From an uncultured cyanobacterium (GTDB lineage: Bacteria; Cyanobacteriota; Cyanobacteriia; Cyanobacteriales; Chroococcidiopsidaceae): DNA of 32,989 bases. Positions 14,513 to 21,678 of this stretch are shown piece after piece. Under the pieces are notes generated by a model. The model worked only from the letters and a program-made list of their open reading frames with translations, had not been told where the DNA came from and searched no databases. Each line of letters starts with the position of its first letter. Position 1 is the first letter of the stretch. Where the stretch lies: positions 1 through 32,989 of the forward strand of contig CAMIFA010000039.1 in assembly GCA_946221495.1 (NCBI GenBank). The letters are read 5' to 3'. The position numbers were made by a program, and so were the translations under genes.

Positions 14513-16375
14513 TTAGAGAGAAATATTGAGTGCTAGATGAGAGAGAAATGGCCAACCTACCATCATGCCCAACAGACCTACCCCTAAGAGGATAGTGAAG
14601 GCATAAAACTGCATTTGTCCGGAAGTGCTGTATTTCAAGCTTTCGCCACCAAAAATAGAAGCTAAGCCAACTAAGTTAACTAAACCATCTACTAAGTAGC
14701 GGTCAATCAGCGAGATCGTGCGAGAAATCAGACCAACGCTAAAAACAACGGTCAGACGGTAAAGTTTAGCTGTGTAAAGGTCATAGGCGAAGAAGTCTTG
14801 CAGGGCTTTTGAGGGCAGGCGGACGGGTTTAGGCACCCATTGACCTAGATAAATAACTGCGGCGATGCTGCAACCAAAGATCGTAGACCAAATCAGCAGT
14901 AGGGCAACGTTTTTATTCACTTCTACCCAGTCTGGCAGTAGTGATAAGCTTTGTAACACTAAGGGTACATGAAGATTGAAGCCGAGCAAGATAGTCATCG
15001 GCAAAGCCATTGGCCAATGAACTTCTGGCGATCGCACAGTCATTTGCTTTGGTTTACCGCCGAAAATTAGCGCGAACTCCCTGGTTAAACTAAACGCCGT
15101 TAAAGCGTTGACTACTAACAAAATTCCCACTACCACAGGGTTAGTAGCCCACAGCGCATCTGCCAACTTCAGCAACGCCCAGAAACTGCCTAAAGGTGGA
15201 AAAGCTAGCAACCCAGCCGCACCAACTACAAATGCTAAACCGGATACCGGACGGCGCGACCATAAACCGCCTAGTTGAGTTAAGTCTTGAGTAATGTTAT
15301 TCCAAATAACTGCGCCCGAACCCATGACTAAAAGCGCGATCGCTAAAGCATGAGTTAACACCAACAATAAAGCTGCCTCAGTTTGCCCTGTGCCTACGGC
15401 GATAAACACTAATCCCATGTAGGCACTGACAGAATACGATAAAGCGCGTTTGGCATCAATTTGGGCGATCGCAATCAAACTACCACCCACTGCTGTCACC
15501 GCCCCGATATATACTATTGCTGACATAACTAGGGGTGAAAGCGCTAAAACTGGTTCTAGCTTAACCAGTACCCAAGCTCCAGTTGCAACTACTACAGAGT
15601 TGCGTAAGATCGTGCTGGGGACTGGTCCTTCCATTGCTTCATCTAGCCATAGATGCAAAGGGAATTGAGCACACTTACCCATTGGTCCTGCTATTAAAGC
15701 TAAACCCAAGAGAGCCGCTACTTTAGGGTCTATATTAGCTGTAGTCGCCCACTGTGATAGCTCTGTAAAATTCCAAGTTCCAGCGATCGGGTACAAAGCG
15801 AGTACCCCCATCAGTAGCAGTAAATCTCCTACTCGTTTGGTTAAAAAAGCATCTCTAGCACCTGTTACTACTAAAGGCTGACTAAACCACAGTCCCACCA
15901 GGAGATAAGTACCCAGGGTGAGGACTTCCAAAATCATGTAGCTGAAAAATAAGGAGTTACAGAGGACTAAGGCGCACATCCCAGCTTCAAATAGTGCTAA
16001 GAGGGAATAGAAACGCGCCCATCCCCAGTCCATTTCCATGTAACCGATTGCAAAAACCTGCGCTAGCAGATTCAACCCAGTCACTAGAATTGTTGCTCCC
16101 ACGGTGACTGAAGATATTTGCAAAGGGATAGATAAGTCTAAATTGGCTACCCTTAGCCAAGGAATTATTAACTCTTGTGCTGGCTGATTCCAAGTGGCGG
16201 GTAGAGCAAACACGCCATGCAGAAAAGCTAGCAATGTCATTAATAAGTTTACGTAACCAGATGGTCTTGGTCCTGTACGCTTAATTACTGCCGGAGACCA
16301 AGGAAGGGCTAAAAGCCCACCAATTAAGGCATAGCAAGGTATTAACCAAATACTCTGGATTAGGAAACCAGTCAT
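14513..16375 (-). CDS. ndhF3: NdhF3, proton-pumping subunit of NDH-1MS
   Basis: 620 residues with about 16 hydrophobic helices, the NuoL/NdhF-type antiporter-like subunit that carries the long lateral helix. Signatures include GKCAQFPLHLWLDEAMEGPVP (helix 7/8, with Lys and His of the proton path) and KRALSYSVSAYMGLVFIAVG. NdhF3 marks the inducible high-affinity CO2-uptake form of thylakoid NDH-1; the identity rests on the complete operon ndhF3-ndhD3-cupA-cupS. First gene of the operon; ATG 16375 lies 56 bp from a LysR-type box and about 37 bp from a TACGAT -10 element, so the leader is short. Expression is expected to rise under low CO2. Confidence 0.95.
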   Translation of the reverse strand: MTGFLIQSIWLIPCYALIGGLLALPWSPAVIKRTGPRPSGYVNLLMTLLAFLHGVFALPATWNQPAQELIIPWLRVANLDLSIPLQISSVTVGATILVTGLNLLAQVFAIGYMEMDWGWARFYSLLALFEAGMCALVLCNSLFFSYMILEVLTLGTYLLVGLWFSQPLVVTGARDAFLTKRVGDLLLLMGVLALYPIAGTWNFTELSQWATTANIDPKVAALLGLALIAGPMGKCAQFPLHLWLDEAMEGPVPSTILRNSVVVATGAWVLVKLEPVLALSPLVMSAIVYIGAVTAVGGSLIAIAQIDAKRALSYSVSAYMGLVFIAVGTGQTEAALLLVLTHALAIALLVMGSGAVIWNNITQDLTQLGGLWSRRPVSGLAFVVGAAGLLAFPPLGSFWALLKLADALWATNPVVVGILLVVNALTAFSLTREFALIFGGKPKQMTVRSPEVHWPMALPMTILLGFNLHVPLVLQSLSLLPDWVEVNKNVALLLIWSTIFGCSIAAVIYLGQWVPKPVRLPSKALQDFFAYDLYTAKLYRLTVVFSVGLISRTISLIDRYLVDGLVNLVGLASIFGGESLKYSTSGQMQFYAFTILLGVGLLGMMVGWPFLSHLALNISL

Positions 16376-16411
16376 AAGTATTTCTTTTCGTCTGTATTTA
16401 TTATTGACCTG

Positions 16412-16477
16412 ATCGTACTTCTAAACTTGCATAGATAAAAACTATTTTGTTAACTAGAAACGATAGATTCTATCTAT
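16412..16477 (-). promoter_or_regulatory. ndhF3 promoter with two LysR boxes
   Basis: Reading the minus strand: distal box ATAGATAGAATCTAT (16477-16463), 17 bp, proximal box ATAGTTTTTATCTAT (16445-16431), 13 bp, then TACGAT (16417-16412) as -10. Box starts are 32 bp apart, and the proximal box covers the expected -35. The spacing is identical to the cmpA promoter and to the promoter at 27621-27686, so CmpR or a CcmR/NdhR-type regulator is the likely activator or repressor. Confidence 0.8.
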
Positions 16478-16500
16478 GATTCAACTTCCTAGGAAAATTG

Positions 16501-16524
16501 ATGTTGAAGCACGTATCCCTGTGA
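16501..16524 (+). pseudogene. Remnant of a LysR-type regulator start, divergent from ndhF3
   Basis: ATGTTGAAGCACG (16501-16513) is identical to the start of cmpR at 26631, and the bases upstream, back through the box at 16463-16477, align with the cmpR leader. The reading MLKHVSL then hits TGA, and similarity to cmpR ends. In some cyanobacteria ccmR/ndhR lies divergent from ndhF3; this is probably what is left of it. The P-type ATPase pseudogene begins only 11 bases further on. Confidence 0.65.
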
Positions 16525-16535
16525 GGATTATACAG

Positions 16536-17788
16536 CTAGTTAGGGGGATCAAAACGATTGACTGACGCGGCGATGCCGAAGGCGGTTCGCTTCCGCGACC
16601 ATCGCAATCATCGGTACACCTGTGCTAAGATAGACCAGCCATTGACTTAAGTTCAGTGGCGCTGTGGAGAATATGTGATTAATGAAACTCCATTGACTAA
16701 AAATTATCTGTAAAATTACAGCGCCAATAATACCAGCAGCGATCGCGCTTGGCGCTACTAATTGATTTTGTTTGATTGTTCAATTTAGCCGCAATCGAGG
16801 GTAGTAATTGACTAATACTTAATAAATAAAATATTCTACCTGCAACTAAAGCCTGAATTGCCATTGTCCGGGCGAGATCGATGTTTCCTGTTGTTTCGCC
16901 CATTCAAATACACCAGAGATCACAGTCCAGTTATATAGAGAAATTGCTAAAATTCGCTGTCAGGCGATCGCCGTTCAACAAAGCTTCATTGACAGGGCGG
17001 GGTGGTTGTTTCATCACCTCTCTAGACTTAGGCTCAAAAGCAAGCGGTACTGTCATCGTGATTGAATTGAGCATATTTAGCCACAGAACTTGTAAAGACA
17101 AGCTCGGCAGTTGTCTTTCTAAAAGAACGCTAATTAAAATCGTCATCGATTCGCTACCATTCACGGGCAGAATGAAGCGCATCGCATTGACTAAATTTTT
17201 GTAGACATTTCTACCTTCCTCAACAGCCGCCGCGATCGAGGCAAAGTTATCATCTGTAAGTAACATATCAGCCGCTTCCTTAGCGACTTCAGTACCAGTT
17301 ATCCCCATCGCAATGCCAATGTCAGCTTGCTTGAGTGCTGGGGCATCGTTGACTCCATCTCCTGTTATTGCCACAATCTCGCCTCGAGATTGCAAGGCTT
17401 CAACTAAGCGCAGCTTTTGTTCAGGGGCGACACGCGCAAAAACAACGCCATCTTCTACGGCAGTTGCTAGTTCTTGCTGGTTCATTTTTGCAAGTTCACT
17501 ACCTGTAAATGCTAGAACTTGCTTATGCTTTTTCAAACCAATTGAACGCGCGATCGCCTCTGCAGTCACCACATGATCGCCAGTAATCATCTTCACTTGA
17601 ATCCCCGCAGATTGGCAGGCTTGTACTGCGCGCGATCGCTGCTGGAGCGGTGGATCGATCATGCCCTGTAAGCCCAAGAAAATTAAATTTGTTTCGATAT
17701 CTGGATGATCTAACGAGTCCTGGTGAGTCGCTACAGACTTCTTGGCAAAAGCTAAAACTCGTAACCCCTGTTTAGCTAAATTATTGAC
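16536..17788 (-). pseudogene. P-type cation ATPase pseudogene, C-terminal part
   Basis: The C-terminal ~400 residues of a PMA1/Ca-type (P2) ATPase. The intact stretch 17788-16970 shows LAKQGLRVLAFAKK, the hinge MITGDHVVTAEAIA and ITGDGVNDAPALKQADIGIAMG. After NEALLNGDRLT the frame shifts: RILAISLYNWTVISGVFEWAK continues in another frame, ETTGNIDLARTMAIQALVAG in a third, and AIAAGIIGAVILQIIFSQWS again elsewhere. A dispersed repeat at 16561-16594 splits the tail before the terminal NRFDPPN and stop at 16536-16538. The N-terminal half, with the phosphorylated Asp, is missing; the break lies at ~17788. It cannot yield a working pump. Confidence 0.92.
16561..16594. repeat. Dispersed repeat inserted in the ATPase pseudogene tail
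   Basis: GACGCGGCGATGCCGAAGGC and the following GGTTCGCTTC separate the ATPase ends PMIAMVA and NRFDPPN, which are contiguous in intact homologues as I know them. Boundaries are approximate. Confidence 0.6.
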
Positions 17789-18097
17789 GGGTTAATTCGT
17801 GTTCAACAGGTACAACAGGGAATTCACGAACTGCTCAAAGACTTATCAATTGTTTTTGAATCTTTACTAATGTTGCTCCCAGCAAGTCAGGTGCAACTAT
17901 TAGAGTGTTTGGCTTTAGATCCAACTGAGAAGCCCCAAAGTAGAGAATACACTCTTAAACATAATCTTGCTAAAGGTGGCAGCCTCCAGGGTGCTTTAAG
18001 CGGATTACAGCAGAAGGGTTTAATTTATGGTTCTAAGCAAAGCTATCGACTAGCACTACCTCTACTGGCGCTGTGGATACGCCAGCACTTGACCTGA
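17789..18097 (+). pseudogene. C-terminal fragment of an AAA-type ATP-binding protein
   Basis: An open stretch of ~100 residues without a proper start, joined directly to the broken ATPase at ~17789. It reads VQQVQQGIHELLKDLS, then a winged-helix-like end (HNLAKGGSLQGALSGLQQKG) and LPLLALWIRQHLT. This is the usual tail of cyanobacterial AAA/archaeal-type ATPases with a C-terminal winged helix. Walker A and B are absent, so the fragment has no ATPase activity. A start at TTG or ATG 17870 could give a 75-residue winged-helix peptide, but no ribosome site supports it. Confidence 0.75.
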
Positions 18098-18112
18098 ATG
18101 AAATAAACTTTT

Positions 18113-18499
18113 TTAGGACGATGCAGGCAGGTAGACTGTGAAAGTAGTTCCCTGCCCCAGCTGACTTTTTACATAAATCTTACCCTCGTGCTGAACAGCA
18201 ATTGCTTTAGCAATGGCTAGCCCCAAACCATTACCGTCTGCATAATAGGTTCGCGCCTGCTCTGCGTGCCAGAAGCGGTCAAAAACTTTGTTAATATCTT
18301 CTGGAGCGATGCCAATCCCAGTATCTTGAACCTCAACCTGGATCTGCCTGCCCTGACTACGGCTTCTCACCCAGATTTGCCCACCCTTGGGAGTATATTG
18401 AATTACATTTTCAATCAAGTTGGAGAACAGTCGATTTAACTGAGCGGTGTCTCCCAAAGTGTGTAGCCTTACCAACTGTGATTTAAGGGTAATTCCCTA
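18113..18499 (-). pseudogene. Histidine kinase fragment (HATPase domain only)
   Basis: About 129 codons of the catalytic domain of a sensor kinase: N box NLIENVIQYTPKGG, G1 box DTGIGIAPEDINKVFDRFW and G2 box GNGLGLAIAKAI. The end, GTTFTVYLPASS, is a normal kinase terminus. Upstream the frame GITLKSQLV still matches kinase sequence but meets TAG at 18500-18502. The sensor region and the phospho-accepting His (H box) are lost. It is convergent with the AAA fragment, 15 bases apart. A stand-alone ATPase domain could exist only if GTA/ATG-like internal starts were used, for which I see no support. Confidence 0.85.
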
Positions 18500-18580
18500 T
18501 GTTATGCGGGGAGTTTTGTGGGGACTTCTTTTATCTATTGTGTTTTGGGGAAGTGTGATTAATGTATTGATAAGAGTGTT

Positions 18581-19234
18581 TTAACAATGCCCCTTTAAAT
18601 GAAACATAATAGCGCTTGCTAATCCTGCCCAAAGCGGGGTATTAACATTAGCAGTTCTGAGTCCTGCTGCTGTCCAGGAACTACTATTATTTAATATGGA
18701 GTAAGTACCTTTTGCCTCGTAGAAGCGGGCATTCAAACGGGGATTATCAGCAACTAAAATTTTTTCACCTCGAGCAGATAATTTAAAAGAAGAGTTGATA
18801 AATTTCATTAACTCTAAATAATCGCTCTGACTGACTCCAACACATTCTAGTTCAAGTTGTTGAGGGAGAATTTGATGCCTTTGCACTCTGATTACAGAGT
18901 CATTAGGGAAGAATAGTGCTTGAAAACCTTGAGGAATTTTGAGTTCTTTGGTTGGGGGATTTGTATAAAAATTCCGCTCTCCCCAACCAAAACCAAGATA
19001 TCTATATTCCAGATGATTATTTAAATAAAGATATTTCTGCCAATCAAATATTTTGTTTTCGACTGGAACTATAATATTAGAATGTAATCCACTCTGAGAA
19101 ACACATATTTTCAAACTACAACTTTTTAGGGAATAATTACCCCATTTCCTAGGAGTGAAGTAACCTAGTAAGAGTAGGGTTGAAATAAATATAATACTAA
19201 TAGAGATGTAACAAAAGCATTTTCTAATCCTCAT
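18581..19234 (-). CDS. DUF2459 (TIGR02117-type) membrane-anchored protein
   Basis: 217 residues. A hydrophobic segment at about 8-26 (FCYISISIIFISTLLLLGYF) serves as membrane anchor or uncleaved signal, leaving the rest outside the cytoplasm. Family features are SGLHSNIIVPV (near 48), YRYLGFGWGERNFYTNPP (near 77) and SSSWTAAGLRTAN (near 184). In proteobacteria relatives occur near urease genes, but the biochemical role is unknown, and no urease gene is here. ATG 19234 lies 83 bp after the stop of the NDPK-like gene on the same strand, so the two may be co-transcribed. Codon use is more AT-rich than in the carbon genes around it. Confidence 0.82.
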   Translation of the reverse strand: MRIRKCFCYISISIIFISTLLLLGYFTPRKWGNYSLKSCSLKICVSQSGLHSNIIVPVENKIFDWQKYLYLNNHLEYRYLGFGWGERNFYTNPPTKELKIPQGFQALFFPNDSVIRVQRHQILPQQLELECVGVSQSDYLELMKFINSSFKLSARGEKILVADNPRLNARFYEAKGTYSILNNSSSWTAAGLRTANVNTPLWAGLASAIMFHLKGHC

Positions 19235-19317
19235 TCTTAAAATGCACCTATCAACTTAAGAATTAAAAATAACCATTCTTAAAGCCACTGGAGCAGCTAA
19301 TCAGGTTACTACCTGCT

Positions 19318-19845
19318 CTACACTGAATTAAGGTAGTTTGCATTATCTTGAGCTTTTGTCTCATACTCTTTTATTATAGTCGGATCATTTTTATACCAAA
19401 GACATATCTCAGTTAAGGCTTCTTTAGTATTAGCTGAACAGTGAATTAAGTTATCTATTAGAAAACCTGAAGAAATGTTTAAAGCCAATCTTCTAATATG
19501 ATTTTTTTTTGTCTTGAAAAGGTTAGCTGGACCTATAACTTGACTTCTTAAAAAATCTGCAAATGAATATCCTTTAAGTTCGTATTTGTTAGGATTGGAT
19601 TCTAGTATAAAATGATGGATAACTTTATTAGATAAATAATTTATGACAAAGGGATGCCAGAATGACGAGCGAGAATCCTTGTAATGCTCTGAGATTATTT
19701 CTTTTTTGACTGTAATAGATTCTTTAAGATATTTAATATCACCATACTTTAAAAGTTCTGTTTTAATGAATTTACTTAAGGCTACATTACTTAATGTAGC
19801 TGGTTTTAATATAATAAATACAAATTCCCTGGGTTGTTCCAACAT
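19318..19845 (-). CDS. Divergent nucleoside-diphosphate-kinase-like protein
   Basis: 175 residues from ATG 19845; an in-frame GTG at 19914 would add 23 residues, but it gives a non-NDPK leader and has no ribosome site. Features of NDPK remain: FVFIILKPATLS (Lys14 in the position of the phosphate-binding Lys), VIGPANLFKTKKNHIRRLA (106-120) and NLIHCSANTKEALTEICLWY, where His135 matches the phospho-accepting His of the NxxHGSD motif. Gly-Ser-Asp is changed to Cys-Ser-Ala, and ~20 residues are inserted before the nucleotide loop (FWHPFVINYLSNKVIHHFIL). A standard NDPK is ~149 residues. It could be an inactive or altered phosphotransferase. AT-rich codon use suggests an acquired gene. Confidence 0.7.
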   Translation of the reverse strand: MLEQPREFVFIILKPATLSNVALSKFIKTELLKYGDIKYLKESITVKKEIISEHYKDSRSSFWHPFVINYLSNKVIHHFILESNPNKYELKGYSFADFLRSQVIGPANLFKTKKNHIRRLALNISSGFLIDNLIHCSANTKEALTEICLWYKNDPTIIKEYETKAQDNANYLNSV

Positions 19846-20053
19846 TTTGTAAATCAAGGTAAGGGAGCAGGGATTAACTCTAGTTTTGGCTAATAATTTG
19901 ATGCGATCGCCCACAACTACAAATAAATTATATTATCCAAAAAACTTACTTCTCCTTATTAGCTTCTCCACATACATAGGTTACTAAAGGCATTACTTAT
20001 CACAATAATAACAATATTATTGCTTTTGATGGCATTATTTTACGACTTAATCA

Positions 20054-20494
20054 TTAAATGCTGGTACGCCGAATAATTAAGTAACTAATTGCCAGAGAAA
20101 AAATAGCGATCGCTAATCCAATCAAGTCTATGCCTGAAGTTTTTTCAAAATCTAAAATAATAATCTTCCGCGCGACAGCAATAATAGAAGTGACAATAAC
20201 TAACTCAACCTGAACAACGTGCTTTCTTAAATAAGCTGTAATATTCTCTAAGAGCTCTAGAGCAATTAAGACATTCAAAAACAAACCAAAAATGTCAATT
20301 AAAGTTCTACCCAAGAAACCATAAGATGGCGTAAATAGCTGTCTAGCTAGAACAAACCCTAGATCGCAAACAGCAACGATGATCACGATTACCATTGCCA
20401 AGGAGAGGACTTTGGAGACAAGGTTTTCTATTTTCTTGATCAAGACTAGAAAATTTTCGTCCTTGTATACAGCTGCAATTTTCCTAGTCCACAT
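20054..20494 (-). CDS. PsiE-family membrane protein
   Basis: 146 residues with four hydrophobic helices (about 30-52, 64-86, 96-110 and 122-140) between short charged ends; LFTPSYGFLGRTLIDIFGLFLNVLIALELLENI and HVVQVELVIVTSIIAVARKIIILDFE are typical of the phosphate-starvation-inducible PsiE family. The function of PsiE is not established; E. coli psiE responds to phosphate limitation. ATG 20494 has no clear ribosome site. It follows cmpD on the same strand after 182 bp containing a hairpin, so read-through from the bicarbonate operon is possible but not shown. Confidence 0.85.
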   Translation of the reverse strand: MWTRKIAAVYKDENFLVLIKKIENLVSKVLSLAMVIVIIVAVCDLGFVLARQLFTPSYGFLGRTLIDIFGLFLNVLIALELLENITAYLRKHVVQVELVIVTSIIAVARKIIILDFEKTSGIDLIGLAIAIFSLAISYLIIRRTSI

Positions 20495-20627
20495 CAGTCC
20501 AGCCAGTCAGTGAAAACAGGGAACGTAGTTGAAATTGTTAGTTCTGCTGGCAAAAAGTTAACAATTTGAAAAGGATTGCTAAAGGTATTCATAACCAATT
20601 CTGTCATTCATCAACAATCAAGTGACT

Positions 20628-20652
20628 AGCGGGTTGATCAAACAAACCCGCT
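20628..20652. terminator. Hairpin between cmpD and the PsiE gene
   Basis: An 8-bp stem AGCGGGTT with AACCCGCT and a nine-base loop, 25 bp after the cmpD stop. On the minus strand no U-tract follows, so it is a weak terminator or an mRNA 3' end stabiliser. Confidence 0.45.
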
Positions 20653-20676
20653 TTGTTGAAGTTAATCAGCTTATTC

Positions 20677-21534
20677 TTAATCCACGTCGTCGTGGGCAAA
20701 GCGGTGGTAGAGGAAGTCTAAAGCGTGATTCCGCAGTTTGTAGTAGTGCGGATCTTCCATAATTCGTGTGCGATCGCGTGGACGCGGAAAGGGAATGTCC
20801 ATCACTTCACCGATACTGGCAGCTGGACCATTAGTCATCATTACTAGCCGATCTGCTAGAAACAACGCTTCATCAATGTCGTGAGTAATCATCAGCACCG
20901 TGCAGCGATGATCGTTCCAGATTTTCAGCAGTTCTTCCTGTAGTTCTTCTTTTGTAATTGCATCCAACGCCCCGAATGGCTCATCTAGAATTAAAACTTT
21001 AGGACGAATCGCCAAAGCCCGCGCAATTGAAACTCGCTGTTTCATTCCCCCAGAAAGTTGCGGCGGCTTTTTATCAGCAGCGTCACCTAGTCCCACCATT
21101 GCCAAATGCTCTCGCACGATCGCCCGCTTCTCTGCCTCTGGCTTGTTGGGATGAACTGCATTAACAGCAATGTAGACATTTTCAAAAGCCGTCTTCCAAG
21201 GTAGCAAAGCGTAGTTCTGGAACACTACCATCCGATCTGGACCTGGTTTGGTAATCGGTTGAGAACTCAGCTCCACCCTACCGCTAGTAGGCGTATTAAA
21301 ACCCGACACCATATTCAGCAGCGTTGATTTGCCACAGCCAGAGTGACCAATGACGCAGATAAATTCGCCCTCAGAGACAGTAAGGTTAACTCCTTCTAGG
21401 ACAGTGTAAGGACCCTTTGACGTGGGATAGACTTTAGAAACATCCTCAATTAGTAAGAAAGGGTCATTAAGATTTTGAGTTTTGAGTTTTGATTCAGTTA
21501 AAGTAGTTGAAGTTTGATAGTTGAAAGTTTGCAT
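20677..21534 (-). CDS. cmpD: CmpD, ATP-binding subunit of the bicarbonate transporter
   Basis: 285 residues, one ABC ATPase: Walker A GHSGCGKST (~64), signature LSGGMKQRVSIARAL (~160) and Walker B VLILDEPFGALDAIT (~180), then the H-loop MITHDIDEAL. It powers uptake of bicarbonate by CmpAB across the plasma membrane together with CmpC. The first ~25 residues (after ATG 21534) are unlike a conserved domain and are partly encoded by the TTGAGTTTT repeat (SKLKTQNLN). No ribosome site precedes the ATG. It follows cmpC after 144 bp filled by the repeat, longer than a usual operon gap. Confidence 0.94.
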   Translation of the reverse strand: MQTFNYQTSTTLTESKLKTQNLNDPFLLIEDVSKVYPTSKGPYTVLEGVNLTVSEGEFICVIGHSGCGKSTLLNMVSGFNTPTSGRVELSSQPITKPGPDRMVVFQNYALLPWKTAFENVYIAVNAVHPNKPEAEKRAIVREHLAMVGLGDAADKKPPQLSGGMKQRVSIARALAIRPKVLILDEPFGALDAITKEELQEELLKIWNDHRCTVLMITHDIDEALFLADRLVMMTNGPAASIGEVMDIPFPRPRDRTRIMEDPHYYKLRNHALDFLYHRFAHDDVD

Positions 21535-21672
21535 GGCTGTTGAAGAATAGGGATTGAGTTTTGAGGTGAAGGAATTGAGTTTTGAGTTTTTTGGAGAAGA
21601 AGTTGAGTTTTAGTAGTTATTTTGCCCAATTCAACTCAATATCTAGTTACTCTTGCTACAAAACTCAAAACT
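21460..21672. repeat. TTGAGTTTTGA-type low-complexity repeats around the cmpD start
   Basis: Multiple copies of GAGTTTTGAG/TTTTGAGTT at about 21472-21492, 21553-21615 and 21658-21670, partly in the cmpC-cmpD gap and partly in the 5' coding end of cmpD. Short repeats like these expand by slippage in cyanobacteria. Confidence 0.65.
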
Positions 21673-21678
21673 ATTCAC

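Noticed and set aside
16881..17576. Plus-strand frames opposite the P-type ATPase
   Set aside because: They are antisense shadows; the minus strand holds the recognisable ATPase motifs.
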